From Sphingopyxis sp. L1A2A (lineage in GTDB: Bacteria; Pseudomonadota; Alphaproteobacteria; Sphingomonadales; Sphingomonadaceae): a stretch of DNA of 64,000 bases. The stretch spans positions 44,805-108,804 of the forward strand of contig NZ_SCOT01000010.1 in assembly GCF_005502465.1 (NCBI RefSeq). Direction: 5' to 3'. The stretch's first letter is position 1, and each line of letters starts with the position of its first letter. The notes under the pieces are model-generated. The model was not told the DNA's origin and ran no database searches. It worked only from the letters and a program-made list of their open reading frames with translations. The translations under genes were made by a program, and so were the position numbers. This document shows, one piece after another, positions 27,297-35,468 of the stretch.

Positions 27297-27325
27297 GGGA
27301 GACTCCTTGCGAGGGGCATCGGAGC

Positions 27326-27356
27326 GCTCTACCATCTGTAGTAACTATAGATTCAA
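27326..27356 (-). promoter_or_regulatory. MerR-type promoter-operator between merR and merT
   Basis: On the minus strand TTGAAT (27351-27356), a 19-base spacer and TAGAGC (27326-27331). The spacer carries the dyad TCTATAGT-T-ACTACAGA (27335-27351). The dyad differs from the classical mer operator and is nearer the CueR/CadR style, while the regulator has the mercury cysteine triad. Confidence 0.72.
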
Positions 27357-27370
27357 GAGGTATTTTTGCG

Positions 27371-27796
27371 ATGGCTGCGAGCGGCGCGATCCAGATCGGC
27401 GAACTCTCGCGCCGCACCGGCTGCAACATCGAGACGATCCGCTATTATGAGCGAATTGGCCTCTTGCCGACGCCCTCTCGTCGGGGCCGTTTTCGCAGCT
27501 ACGCACGCGAAGATGTTGCTCGCCTCGGCTTCGTGCGACGCGCGCGGGAACTGGGCTTCACCTTGGACGAAGTGCGCGCGCTGCTCGGACTCGCAAATGG
27601 CGGCGAGAGCCGCTGTGCCGACGTCCGCGACCTCGCGGCGTCGCATCTGAAGGACGTGCGCGAACGGATCGCGGACCTTGAGAGAATGGAACGCGTGCTG
27701 GCGGATTCGGTGCGTGCCTGCGACGCCGGTTTGGAGCCGGGATGCCCGCTGCTCGACGCGCTTGGCGCAGGATCGCGGGACGCAGAAGCCGCGTAG
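27371..27796 (+). CDS. merR: Mercury-type MerR regulator
   Basis: 141 residues from the ATG at 27371. Winged helix IQIGELSRRTGCNIETIRYYERIGLL, long dimer helix, and cysteines 82, 117 and 125 (ESRCADV, RACDAGLEPGCPLL), the three ligands that bind Hg(II) across the MerR dimer. It should repress and, with mercury, activate the divergent merT-GDCCVxC transcript. The upstream reading that extends this frame overlaps the operator and is not used. Confidence 0.9.
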   Translation: MAASGAIQIGELSRRTGCNIETIRYYERIGLLPTPSRRGRFRSYAREDVARLGFVRRARELGFTLDEVRALLGLANGGESRCADVRDLAASHLKDVRERIADLERMERVLADSVRACDAGLEPGCPLLDALGAGSRDAEAA

Positions 27797-27905
27797 CCAC
27801 CGCGCGCGCATCCGCTGCAATGAATGAAGAAATGAGGTAGGAACGACGGGGTTGACGGGCGACGGCTTGTCGCATTCACCGGGCGGCAAAGGATTACAAA
27901 CAGGC

Positions 27906-28328
27906 ATGGGGCACGCAAATGAAGCTACGATCGCGATGCGGATCGTCATCGATCGGCCCGTCGTTGGCGTGACACACAGCCTTCAAACGAAGGATAATCA
28001 ACCGATCGATGCAAAATGTTCGGCCGCCGGCGAATCCCTGTCGTTCGATTTTCCAGTCCGCATCGCCCCTGGACCGAAATTCCTTGGCGAGCATGTACGA
28101 CGCGAAGGTGCCGAAAGACGGTTTGTCTATATCTGCATCGGACAATCGGCCGGGGACGAAGCCTCCCCTTGGACGCGCCGGATGAAGATCGACATCCATG
28201 ACATGGAGCAGGAGCTTCTGGATCGTGCGCTACGGGGCGGTATCATCGAAATAACGGTCAGTGGAACGGGCAAAGATGGCACACCTGCCTGCGCCACGAC
28301 CCGGCCGATCGGATGGCGGATCGCCTGA
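27906..28328 (+). CDS. DUF5990 family protein
   Basis: 140 residues from the ATG at 27906 (ATG at 27936 is an alternative; no clear ribosome site for either). The pattern RIVIDRPVVGVTHSLQ, FDFPVRIAPGPKFLGEHVRR, RFVYICIGQSAGD, RRMKIDIHDM and a final ITVSGTGKDGTPACATTRP is that of DUF5990, a small cytosolic domain of unknown function common in actinobacteria and proteobacteria. It is convergent with the methyltransferase gene and only 8 bases from it. No link to metal is visible. Confidence 0.8.
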   Translation: MGHANEATIAMRIVIDRPVVGVTHSLQTKDNQPIDAKCSAAGESLSFDFPVRIAPGPKFLGEHVRREGAERRFVYICIGQSAGDEASPWTRRMKIDIHDMEQELLDRALRGGIIEITVSGTGKDGTPACATTRPIGWRIA

Positions 28329-28335
28329 TCAAAAC

Positions 28336-29001
28336 TTAGCCCTTGCGCCCTTCATAAATCGAAATCGACCCGCTCGGGGTTTGAATGACCTTTGCCTCGG
28401 TCACGCCGGCGAACCCCGCCGCTTCGAAGATGCCGGGCATGCAGCCCTTGGCGTTGGGCTCGGTCATGTCGAAGCCATCGAGCAACTGCACCTGCCGGAA
28501 TAATGTCCGCATGAGCAGGTTTCGCTGCAGGCCATAGTCGGCGACCAGCATCAGGCCGCCCGGGGTAAGGGCCCGATACATGGCGTGCGCAATCGCTTGC
28601 TTGGTTTCGATGGCGCATTGGTGGAAGACGAGGCTCGAGACGATGACGTCGCAGCTTCCCACTATAGCATCGGCCCGGTCGCCCATCGCCTGTTCCCATT
28701 GCACCGCGACCCCGGCCGCCTCGGCCTTGCCGCGGGCGAGGTCGAGCGCCGGAGGGTCGGGGTCGATCCCGATGACTTCGGCGTCGGGGAAGGCCTGCTT
28801 GATGGCGATAGCGAGCGTGCCTGTTCCGCAACCAATATCGACGATCCGCGCATCGCTTGTCGGCGGGACGCGGCGTATGAGTTCCGAGCGCCAACGCTTT
28901 TCGCGTGTCATGAGGGCGATCGCCCGATCATATTGGTCGGTGAGTTCGTGTCGTCCGAGCGGCGGGACATAGTCCTGCTCTTGCGCATTGGTCTGGGTCA
29001 T
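28336..29001 (-). CDS. Class I SAM-dependent methyltransferase
   Basis: 221 residues. Motif I reads IVDIGCGTGTLAIAI and is followed by IGIDPDPPAL; the acidic loop and GGLMLVADYG complete a Rossmann methyltransferase. It is a paralogue of the broken gene at 11634, with the same start region (YDRAIALMTREKRWRSELI versus DAGVAITTRERRWRGRLVE). The substrate is unknown. Position in a metal island suggests methylation of a metalloid or a small thiol, but no cysteine pattern of arsenite methyltransferases is seen. Probably the last gene of the transcript that begins with the SRPBCC gene. Confidence 0.82.
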   Translation of the reverse strand: MTQTNAQEQDYVPPLGRHELTDQYDRAIALMTREKRWRSELIRRVPPTSDARIVDIGCGTGTLAIAIKQAFPDAEVIGIDPDPPALDLARGKAEAAGVAVQWEQAMGDRADAIVGSCDVIVSSLVFHQCAIETKQAIAHAMYRALTPGGLMLVADYGLQRNLLMRTLFRQVQLLDGFDMTEPNAKGCMPGIFEAAGFAGVTEAKVIQTPSGSISIYEGRKG

Positions 29002-29078
29002 GCCGACACGCTAGCGCGCACGCGGCGGACGGGCTTGAACGAAGCGGCTACGTCGCGCTAATTGCTGAGACGCCAGGC

Positions 29079-29765
29079 CTAGGCCGCGAACAGCTGGCTC
29101 GCATTGACGCCGAACATATGTTTGATCGTTCGCGCAAAATGCGCAGCGTCAGAAAAGCCGCCGCCGTGCGCCGCCTCTGTCACATTCTCCCCGGCCGCAA
29201 GCCGCTGTGCCGCAAGGCGCATCCTGCGCCAGAGAATATAACGGCGAAGCGGGATGCCAAGCTGCTCGACGAAGAGATGCCGGAAGCGATCGGGCGAAAG
29301 GCCTGCGGCGCCGGCGAGCGCTGCGAGACGAACAGGACCAGTCTCGAGCTGACTGTCGAGCAGCCACATGGCATCGATCAGCCGGCGATCGCGCGGCGCC
29401 GGCTCTTCCTTCGCCAGCCAGCCCTCCCAGAAGGCGATACCCGAAGGTTGCGAAACGAGCCGATAGGGCCCGGCCGAAATCGCTGCAACGAGCTCGGGAA
29501 GCACCGCGTGCCTTGTCGGTTCGACGAAATAGAGGTCCGCCAGGGCGCAGGGGCCAAGGCGATGCGGAACATTGGGTTCGATCAGGAGGGCCGGCGTTTC
29601 GACGACGGTGCCCGCATGCTCGACACTGGCCGATGGCGCAGCGAAGACGGCCTGTGCGGCGAAATGACTATGGGTCACCGAATCGCCAACCGCACCACGC
29701 CAGCGAGCCGAAAATTCGCCGATCTCGAGAGTGCCGGGCCAATTGCGCGCGTCCGTCACCGCCAT
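29079..29765 (-). CDS. AraC-family transcriptional regulator
   Basis: 228 residues with a cupin-like N-terminal sensing part (HSHFAAQAVF, then PNVPHRLGPCALADLYFVEP) and a C-terminal AraC double helix-turn-helix: RLAALAGAAGLSPDRFRHLF, then GIPLRRYILWRRMRLAAQRL and GFSDAAHFARTIKHMFGVNASQ. Ligand unknown. It lies 16 bases after the dsbA-like gene and may control this cluster. Confidence 0.85.
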   Translation of the reverse strand: MAVTDARNWPGTLEIGEFSARWRGAVGDSVTHSHFAAQAVFAAPSASVEHAGTVVETPALLIEPNVPHRLGPCALADLYFVEPTRHAVLPELVAAISAGPYRLVSQPSGIAFWEGWLAKEEPAPRDRRLIDAMWLLDSQLETGPVRLAALAGAAGLSPDRFRHLFVEQLGIPLRRYILWRRMRLAAQRLAAGENVTEAAHGGGFSDAAHFARTIKHMFGVNASQLFAA

Positions 29766-29781
29766 GTCCCTTCCGATCAGT

Positions 29782-30429
29782 TTAGCGTTTGCTCGCTTCT
29801 ACTTCGGCACGGACCTGTGCGTAGAGCGGCTCGGGACCGAATTCTGCCAAGGGCTTCCCGTTGACGAAGAAGGTGGGCGTTCCCTTGATGCGGAGCGTGT
29901 TCGCGTCGGCGATATCGGCCTCCATATTCGCGCGTGCAATATCGGTTGGCATCGCCTTCGCTTTCTCGACATCGAGGCCGGCCGCCTTTGCAGCCGCCCA
30001 GGCGCCGTCCATCTGGCCATCGTGCCATGACGGCTGGGCCTTGAGAACCGCCTCCATCACGGGCTCCAAAACCCCCTGCTGGCGCGCCGCCTCAAGAATG
30101 ACGATCGCTTCCGCCGATCCGGGATGAAGCGGGAGGTAACGCATGACAAGGCGGACATCCTTCGGATAGGTGGCGAGGATCTGCTTCACCGCGGGATAGA
30201 ATGCGCGGCACGCTTCACATGACGGATCGAAGAATTCGACGATCGTGACGGGCGCCTTCTTGGGTCCGATCACGGGCGAGTGAGGCCGGACAAAGGTCTC
30301 GGCGGGCAAGGCTGCCGCCACAATCGGCGCCGGCTCGCCTGCGACTGACGCGCTGTATAAAGTGACGCCGACCGCGAACGCCCCGGCGGCGATCAGGCCC
30401 ATCAGGACGACAGCGGATTGTCTTTTCAT
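29782..30429 (-). CDS. DsbA-family thiol oxidoreductase
   Basis: 215 residues starting MKRQSAVVLMG with a membrane anchor or signal helix, then a thioredoxin fold with DPSCEACRAF (C71-C74), a helical insertion and the cis-proline motif KGTPTFFVNG. Such proteins (DsbA/BdbD-like) introduce or exchange disulfides in the periplasm. Its ATG overlaps the dsbB stop by ATGA, so it is paired with its own re-oxidising quinone enzyme. In this island the pair may service cysteine-rich metal proteins. Confidence 0.88.
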   Translation of the reverse strand: MKRQSAVVLMGLIAAGAFAVGVTLYSASVAGEPAPIVAAALPAETFVRPHSPVIGPKKAPVTIVEFFDPSCEACRAFYPAVKQILATYPKDVRLVMRYLPLHPGSAEAIVILEAARQQGVLEPVMEAVLKAQPSWHDGQMDGAWAAAKAAGLDVEKAKAMPTDIARANMEADIADANTLRIKGTPTFFVNGKPLAEFGPEPLYAQVRAEVEASKR

Positions 30430-30875
30430 GATTTCGAGTTCCGATAGCAAAACATGAGGAAAAGGATGATGGCGGTGAAGGCGCCGAGCGACAGCAGCGG
30501 TATGGGAAGGCTGCCAAAGAGAGACATGGCGCCCTCGGCGCACGATGGTCCGGCGCCGCAGGGCTGTAGCGCTTGAGACACGACGCCGAGATAGAGGAGA
30601 AGATGGTATAAGGCGACGACCCAGCCGATCGCAGCGAGCGGCGCGGCATAAGCGATAACGCCTCGGTCGGACCGGAACGCGGCAATGGCCAGGATGATCG
30701 CCAACGGAAACATAAAAGCTCGCTGGAACCAGCACAAAACACAGGGGGCCTGCCCCATCACTTCCCCAATAAAAATCGCCCCGAGGCTTGCCGACAGCGC
30801 AACAAGCCACGCCCCGAGAAGGGCAAGCCATGGGGCATGACCCGTCGCGCGCCTTTCGCGGATGATCATGCTCAC
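30426..30875 (-). CDS. dsbB: Disulfide bond formation protein B
   Basis: 149 residues, four transmembrane helices. First redox pair CVLCWFQR (C45, C48), second pair QPCGAGPSC in the second periplasmic loop. It passes electrons from DsbA to quinone. ATGA overlaps with both the SRPBCC gene upstream and the DsbA gene downstream. Compact compared with the about 176 residues of enterobacterial DsbB, closer to the BdbC form. Confidence 0.9.
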   Translation of the reverse strand: MSMIIRERRATGHAPWLALLGAWLVALSASLGAIFIGEVMGQAPCVLCWFQRAFMFPLAIILAIAAFRSDRGVIAYAAPLAAIGWVVALYHLLLYLGVVSQALQPCGAGPSCAEGAMSLFGSLPIPLLSLGAFTAIILFLMFCYRNSKS

Positions 30876-31360
30876 GGCCGTCGCCCCTTCTTCGCGCGAA
30901 TGACTTTCGCTGCCGGTTTGGGTCGAGGCCGATCGAGATATTGGGTCAGGAAGCGGTCGGTTTCGCTGAGAAGAACTTCAAAATTTCGGCGCGTCTTGGG
31001 CAGGCTGAGCCGCGCGATCAGGCCCTTGCAGCTGATGGTGTGAACCAACCGCGCCCCTTCCGGCGCGGGCTCTATTCGGAAATGTTCCTCGATCGAGAGC
31101 AGCAGCCGGCTGAGCTTAACGTCGAACGCGAGGTGCGCACCCGGCTCGCATTCGGACACGGTTGCCGTCACGCGCCAAAAGCGCGGATTGGCCGGATTCA
31201 TCCGGAAGGAATATTCGACCTCCGCTCCGCGTTCGGCGAGACCTTTGGGCCGGACATAGGGATTCCAGCGCTCATATTGGTCGAAGTTCGCCAGCACGTC
31301 CCAAAGCTGCGCCGGCGACCGCGGCAGCAGCGTCTCCTTCGCAATCTCAAACACATTCAC
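30872..31360 (-). CDS. SRPBCC-domain protein
   Basis: 162 residues of the START/polyketide-cyclase-like fold: SPAQLWDVLANFDQYERWNPY at the start, a central beta-sheet (VEYSFRMNPANPRFWRVTATVSE) and a long C-terminal helix, then a basic tail (KPAAKVIRAKKGRRP). The family binds lipids or other hydrophobic ligands; the function here is unknown. It lies 30 bases after the P1B-4 ATPase gene and opens the dsbB-dsbA-araC cluster, so read-through from the ATPase is possible. Confidence 0.8.
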   Translation of the reverse strand: MNVFEIAKETLLPRSPAQLWDVLANFDQYERWNPYVRPKGLAERGAEVEYSFRMNPANPRFWRVTATVSECEPGAHLAFDVKLSRLLLSIEEHFRIEPAPEGARLVHTISCKGLIARLSLPKTRRNFEVLLSETDRFLTQYLDRPRPKPAAKVIRAKKGRRP

Positions 31361-31390
31361 CTCCCATATTGGCTAGCCACCACGGCCCAG

Positions 31391-33883
31391 TTATTCTCGA
31401 TAAGCCAGAAGCCGCAGCGCGTTGGCGACGACAATGAGGGTCGAGCCTTCATGCGCCGCGACCGCCGGACCGATCCCGAGGCCGAAGATCGTCGCCGGAA
31501 CCAGCACAACGACGACGCCGAGGCTGACGACCATATTCTGCCGGATGATCGAGCGGGTACGGCGGCTAAGACCGATTGCGAAAGGCAGATGCGACAGGTC
31601 GTCCGCCATCAGCGCGATGTCGGCGGTCTCGAGCGCGACGTCGGAGCCGGCGGCCCCCATTGCGATGCCAACGGTGGCGCTCGCCATGGCGGGGGCGTCG
31701 TTGACGCCGTCGCCCACCATCGCCACGGGCATCTCGGCGCGAAGCTTCTTGATGGCATCGACCTTTTGCTCGGGCATCAGGTCACCCCATGCCTCGCTGA
31801 GACCGACTTCGGCAGCGATCGATTCAGCAACCTTCTGATGGTCGCCGGAGATCATGATCATGCGACGAATGCCGAGCTTGCTGAGACGCGCGATCGTCTC
31901 GCGCGCCGCGGCGCGCGGCGTATCCATGAGGCCGATCGCCCCGAGATCGCGCGCTCCCTTGCGCACAACCATCGTCGTTCGGCCCTTCTCCCGGAGCCCG
32001 GCGATGGCCGTCGCCATTTCGGCCGATAGCGGTGCGATGCCGTCGGTCCCGAACATTTCTGCCTTGCCGATGCTGACGATTTCGCCGTCGACCTTGGCTT
32101 CGACCCCGCGGCCCGTCAGGCTCTTCAGATCGGTGGCGACCGGAAGCGCAGCGTCGGGAAAAATCTCCCGGCCATCGCGTGCGATGGCGGCCGCAAGCGG
32201 ATGATCGCTCAGGCTCTCGACCGCGACTGCAATGGCAAGCAACTCTTCCTTGGTGACCCCGGTCGCCGGGATCGTGTCGGTGATGCGCGGCCGTCCTTCG
32301 GTAAGCGTTCCCGTCTTGTCGAACGCCAGTGCGGTCAGCGAGCCGAGATTTTCGAGCGGCCCGCCGCCTTTGACGAGGACGCCGCCGCGCGCGGCCCGCG
32401 CGACCCCGGAGAGCACGGCGCTCGGGGTAGCGATCGCGAGCGCGCAGGGGCTTGCCGCAACGAGGACGGCCATGGCCCGGTAGAAGCTGTCGCGGAACGG
32501 CTCGTCGACGACGAATCCTGCGAAGAGAAGGAGGAAAACGAGGCCGAGAACACTCGGCACGAATATCCGCTCGAACTTGTCGGTAAAGCGCTGGGTCGGG
32601 GATTTCTGCGTCTCGGCCTCGTTGACCATCTTGACGACTTTCGCGAGCGTCGTGTCAGTCGAAAGCCGGGTCACCGCGATCTCGATGGCGCCTTCGCCGT
32701 TGATCGTGCCGGCGAACACGCGGTGTTTCGCCTCAAGCGCGTCGGCGCGCAACGCGGCTTCTTTCGCATCGGCGACCGGCTCCTTGTCGACCGGCACGCT
32801 CTCTCCGGTCACCGGAGCCTGGTTGACGCTCGACCGGCCGAGGATCACGAAGCCATCGGCGGGAAGTCGTTCATTGGGCTTCACGATGACGATGTCGCCG
32901 ACAAGCAGCTCCTCGACCGGCACCTCGCGTGGTTCGCCGTCGCGGCGAACGAGCGCGGATTGGGGTGCGAGTTCGGCCAGCGCCTCGATCGCGCGCTTGG
33001 CGCGGCCCATCGCATAATGTTCGAGGGCATGGCCGAAGCTGAACAGGAAGAGCAGCAAAGCGCCCTCGGCCCAGGCACCGAGCGCGGCGGCGCCGGCAGC
33101 GGCAACGAGCATCAGCGTGTCGATTTCGAACCGCTTGAGCTTCAGATTCTCGATCGCCTCGCGGAGCGTGAACCAGCCGCCGAGACCATATGCGGCGATA
33201 TAGAAACCCAGCGGCACCCAATCGGGCAGTGCGGTCAGTTTCTCGATCGCAAAACCGATGCCGAGAACCACGCCGCACAGCAGCGCGACATAGAGCTCGG
33301 TGTTCGCACCGAAGATGCCGCCATGGGCATGACCATGATCGCCCTCGCCATGCTCGCCATGATCATGGCCGCTATGGTCGTCTTTCTCGGAATGCCTCTG
33401 CTTCGCTAGCATCGGTTCGGCCGCTCCCACAGTCTTCTTCTGGTAGACGCCCATATCGGCGAGCGCCTGACGAATCTGGTCGAGTGAAGTATCGCTCGTG
33501 CGGAACTCGGCGCGGATCACGCCCGCCGCGCTCGCCTCCGCCTCGACGATGCCGGGAAGCTGACGCAAACGATCGCTCACCGTGCGAGCGCGCCGCGTGT
33601 GTCCGAGCCCCTCGACGTCGGTCCAGAGAAGATGCTGATATTGCTCGGTCAGCGCCGCCCCGGCGCTTCGGGCGAGCTGGCGCACCCGTTCCAGCGGGAC
33701 GATGTCGGGATCATAATGGATGCAAAGCTGCGCGGGCGCGTCGCCCTGCGCGGCTACGACATGCGCCTTTTCGACGCCCGGCCGGCCCTGCAATTCACCT
33801 GACAGCCGTTCGATACAGCGGTCCGCCTCGTCGGGCACTTCCGGGAGCAGGAGTTCGATATCGAGCCTGACCGTTTCCGTCAT
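31391..33883 (-). CDS. P1B-4-type heavy-metal ATPase with long His-rich N-terminus
   Basis: 830 residues, longer than most P1B-4 pumps. Residues 1-150 look like two degenerate ferredoxin-like domains without the CxxC metal site; residues 164-188 are His-rich (DDHSGHDHGEHGEGDHGHAHG). The membrane motif is SPC (478-480, ASPCALAIATP), the phosphorylation site DKTGTLT starts at D522, and the last helices carry HEGST (811-815). SPC plus HEG(G/S)T defines P1B-4, whose substrates include Co(II), Fe(II), Zn(II) and Cd(II). The His-rich segment suggests Zn/Co/Ni. GAGGA precedes the ATG. Confidence 0.9.
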   Translation of the reverse strand: MTETVRLDIELLLPEVPDEADRCIERLSGELQGRPGVEKAHVVAAQGDAPAQLCIHYDPDIVPLERVRQLARSAGAALTEQYQHLLWTDVEGLGHTRRARTVSDRLRQLPGIVEAEASAAGVIRAEFRTSDTSLDQIRQALADMGVYQKKTVGAAEPMLAKQRHSEKDDHSGHDHGEHGEGDHGHAHGGIFGANTELYVALLCGVVLGIGFAIEKLTALPDWVPLGFYIAAYGLGGWFTLREAIENLKLKRFEIDTLMLVAAAGAAALGAWAEGALLLFLFSFGHALEHYAMGRAKRAIEALAELAPQSALVRRDGEPREVPVEELLVGDIVIVKPNERLPADGFVILGRSSVNQAPVTGESVPVDKEPVADAKEAALRADALEAKHRVFAGTINGEGAIEIAVTRLSTDTTLAKVVKMVNEAETQKSPTQRFTDKFERIFVPSVLGLVFLLLFAGFVVDEPFRDSFYRAMAVLVAASPCALAIATPSAVLSGVARAARGGVLVKGGGPLENLGSLTALAFDKTGTLTEGRPRITDTIPATGVTKEELLAIAVAVESLSDHPLAAAIARDGREIFPDAALPVATDLKSLTGRGVEAKVDGEIVSIGKAEMFGTDGIAPLSAEMATAIAGLREKGRTTMVVRKGARDLGAIGLMDTPRAAARETIARLSKLGIRRMIMISGDHQKVAESIAAEVGLSEAWGDLMPEQKVDAIKKLRAEMPVAMVGDGVNDAPAMASATVGIAMGAAGSDVALETADIALMADDLSHLPFAIGLSRRTRSIIRQNMVVSLGVVVVLVPATIFGLGIGPAVAAHEGSTLIVVANALRLLAYRE

Positions 33884-34037
33884 TGTTCAATCCTCAATAT
33901 TCCAACCATTTGCTGGACCTTTTCTGATAATTCCCAGGCTCCCGGCAACTGCGCTAGCTTTTGACAGCATGGCGATCGGTTTCACCTGACATCGGCTCAT
34001 TCGGGGAAGGCGGGCCCGTTGTGTTACGGCAACCAGG

Positions 34038-34979
34038 TCAAGCATGTATCGCGTCCTCATCGCCACATGCGACGGTCTCGGTCTGAATTGTCGAGTGCTG
34101 GATATTGAACTGCGTGCCCAGCATCGCGGCGACCGCGCCGCGCAGCGCCTCGGGATCGGCGCCCGCCGTGAGGACGATATGGGCGGTCAGGCTGGCATCG
34201 TCGCCAGCGACCGACCAGACGTGCAGATCGTGAACGCCCGCCACGCCATCGACCGAGCCCATCGCCGCGCGCACGGTGTCGAGATCGATGCCACGGGGTA
34301 CGCCCTGGAGCAGGATGTGCGTGGTGTCGCGCAAGAGCGACCATGTGCGCGGCAGCACCCAAAGGCCGATGGCGATGGCCACGACCGGATCGATCCAGGT
34401 CTTGCCCGTGAGCCAGATCAACACCGCAGCGCCGATTACGCCAATCGATCCGAGCATGTCCGCCCACACTTCGAGATAGGCGCCCTTCATGTTCAGGCTT
34501 TTCTCGACGCCGCCGGCGAGCAAGCGCATCGCAACGAAGTTCACGATAAGGCCGATGGTCGCAACGACCAGCATGCCCATCGATTCCACCGGCTGCGGAT
34601 CGACGAAGCGCGACACTCCTTCATAGAGGATATAGGCGGCCACCACGAACAGCAGCACGGCGTTGAAGGCCGCAGCGAGAATCTCGAAGCGGCGGTAGCC
34701 ATAGGTTCGCTGCTTGTCGGCTTGCTTCTGGCCGACCTTCACCGCCACGAGGGCGATCGCCAGTGCAGCGGCATCGGTAAACATATGCGCCGCATCGGAC
34801 AGCAGTGCGAGGCTGCCGAACCAATAGGCCCCTACTAGTTCCGCGATGAGGAAGGTGGAGGTAAGGCCGAGCGCGATGGCGAGCCGCCCCGAACTCGCGC
34901 CCGTGCCATGGCTGTGGCCACTTTCGCCGGCGCCTTTGGCGTCGTTCGCCCCATCGGCATGATCGGGAGCCGCAGTCAT
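34038..34979 (-). CDS. czcD: CzcD-type cation diffusion facilitator
   Basis: 313 residues with a His-rich start (GHSHGTG), six transmembrane helices and a cytoplasmic C-terminal ferredoxin-like domain (GVHDLHVWSVAGDDASLTAHI). TM2 reads SLALLSDAAHMFTDAAALAIAL, with the D and HxxxD-type zinc site, and TM5 LEVWADMLGSIGVI. It exports Zn(II), Cd(II) or Co(II) to the periplasm, where the czcCBA pump can take over. It follows the DUF305 gene by one base in the czc operon. Confidence 0.92.
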   Translation of the reverse strand: MTAAPDHADGANDAKGAGESGHSHGTGASSGRLAIALGLTSTFLIAELVGAYWFGSLALLSDAAHMFTDAAALAIALVAVKVGQKQADKQRTYGYRRFEILAAAFNAVLLFVVAAYILYEGVSRFVDPQPVESMGMLVVATIGLIVNFVAMRLLAGGVEKSLNMKGAYLEVWADMLGSIGVIGAAVLIWLTGKTWIDPVVAIAIGLWVLPRTWSLLRDTTHILLQGVPRGIDLDTVRAAMGSVDGVAGVHDLHVWSVAGDDASLTAHIVLTAGADPEALRGAVAAMLGTQFNIQHSTIQTETVACGDEDAIHA

Positions 34980-34980
34980 A

Positions 34981-35385
34981 TCAGTTCGCCTTCGGCGGGT
35001 TTTGGGGCATCGCCTTTTCCCGACGATCCAGCCAGCTTTGCATCACAGCGACCTCCTTATCCTGCGCAGCTATGACCGATCGGGCGAGTTCGCGCACCTC
35101 CGGGTCTTTGCCATATTGCAGCGCGACCTTGGCCATCGCCACCGCGCCCTGATGATGCGGAATCATCGACCGCATGAAGTCGGTGTCGGCGTCGCCCGTC
35201 AAAACCACTGCCATATCCTTGTGCATCCTGTCGGCCGCCGCCTCGAACGCCTTGGCCGCCGGCGTCGAGGTGGCCGCGGCCGCATGCTGCATATCGCCAT
35301 GTCCGGCGCTGTCCGCGTCGGTGCTCGGCTTTCCGGATGAACAGGCCGCAAGCAAGAGTCCAAGCAGCGATATGGAGGTCTTCAT
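34981..35385 (-). CDS. DUF305 lipoprotein
   Basis: 134 residues from the ATG at 35385, preceded by GGGAGG; a start at 35472 overlapping the czcA stop is possible but would put the lipobox deep inside. Leader [14 protein letters not shown] has a clear lipobox. The mature protein has a His/Met-containing linker and DUF305 motifs [18 protein letters not shown] and a C-terminal helix with [10 protein letters not shown]. Unlike the membrane DUF305 at 5213, this copy is soluble. Role in metal binding is likely, mechanism unknown. Confidence 0.83.
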   Translation of the reverse strand: MKTSISLLGLLLAACSSGKPSTDADSAGHGDMQHAAAATSTPAAKAFEAAADRMHKDMAVVLTGDADTDFMRSMIPHHQGAVAMAKVALQYGKDPEVRELARSVIAAQDKEVAVMQSWLDRREKAMPQNPPKAN

Positions 35386-35468
35386 CACCCTGCCTCCCGG
35401 GAAAGCCGATGGCGGCGGTGAGCCGCCATCGGTTTCGTCCTGCGTGGCATGAGGAGCTTGATGCTCGC

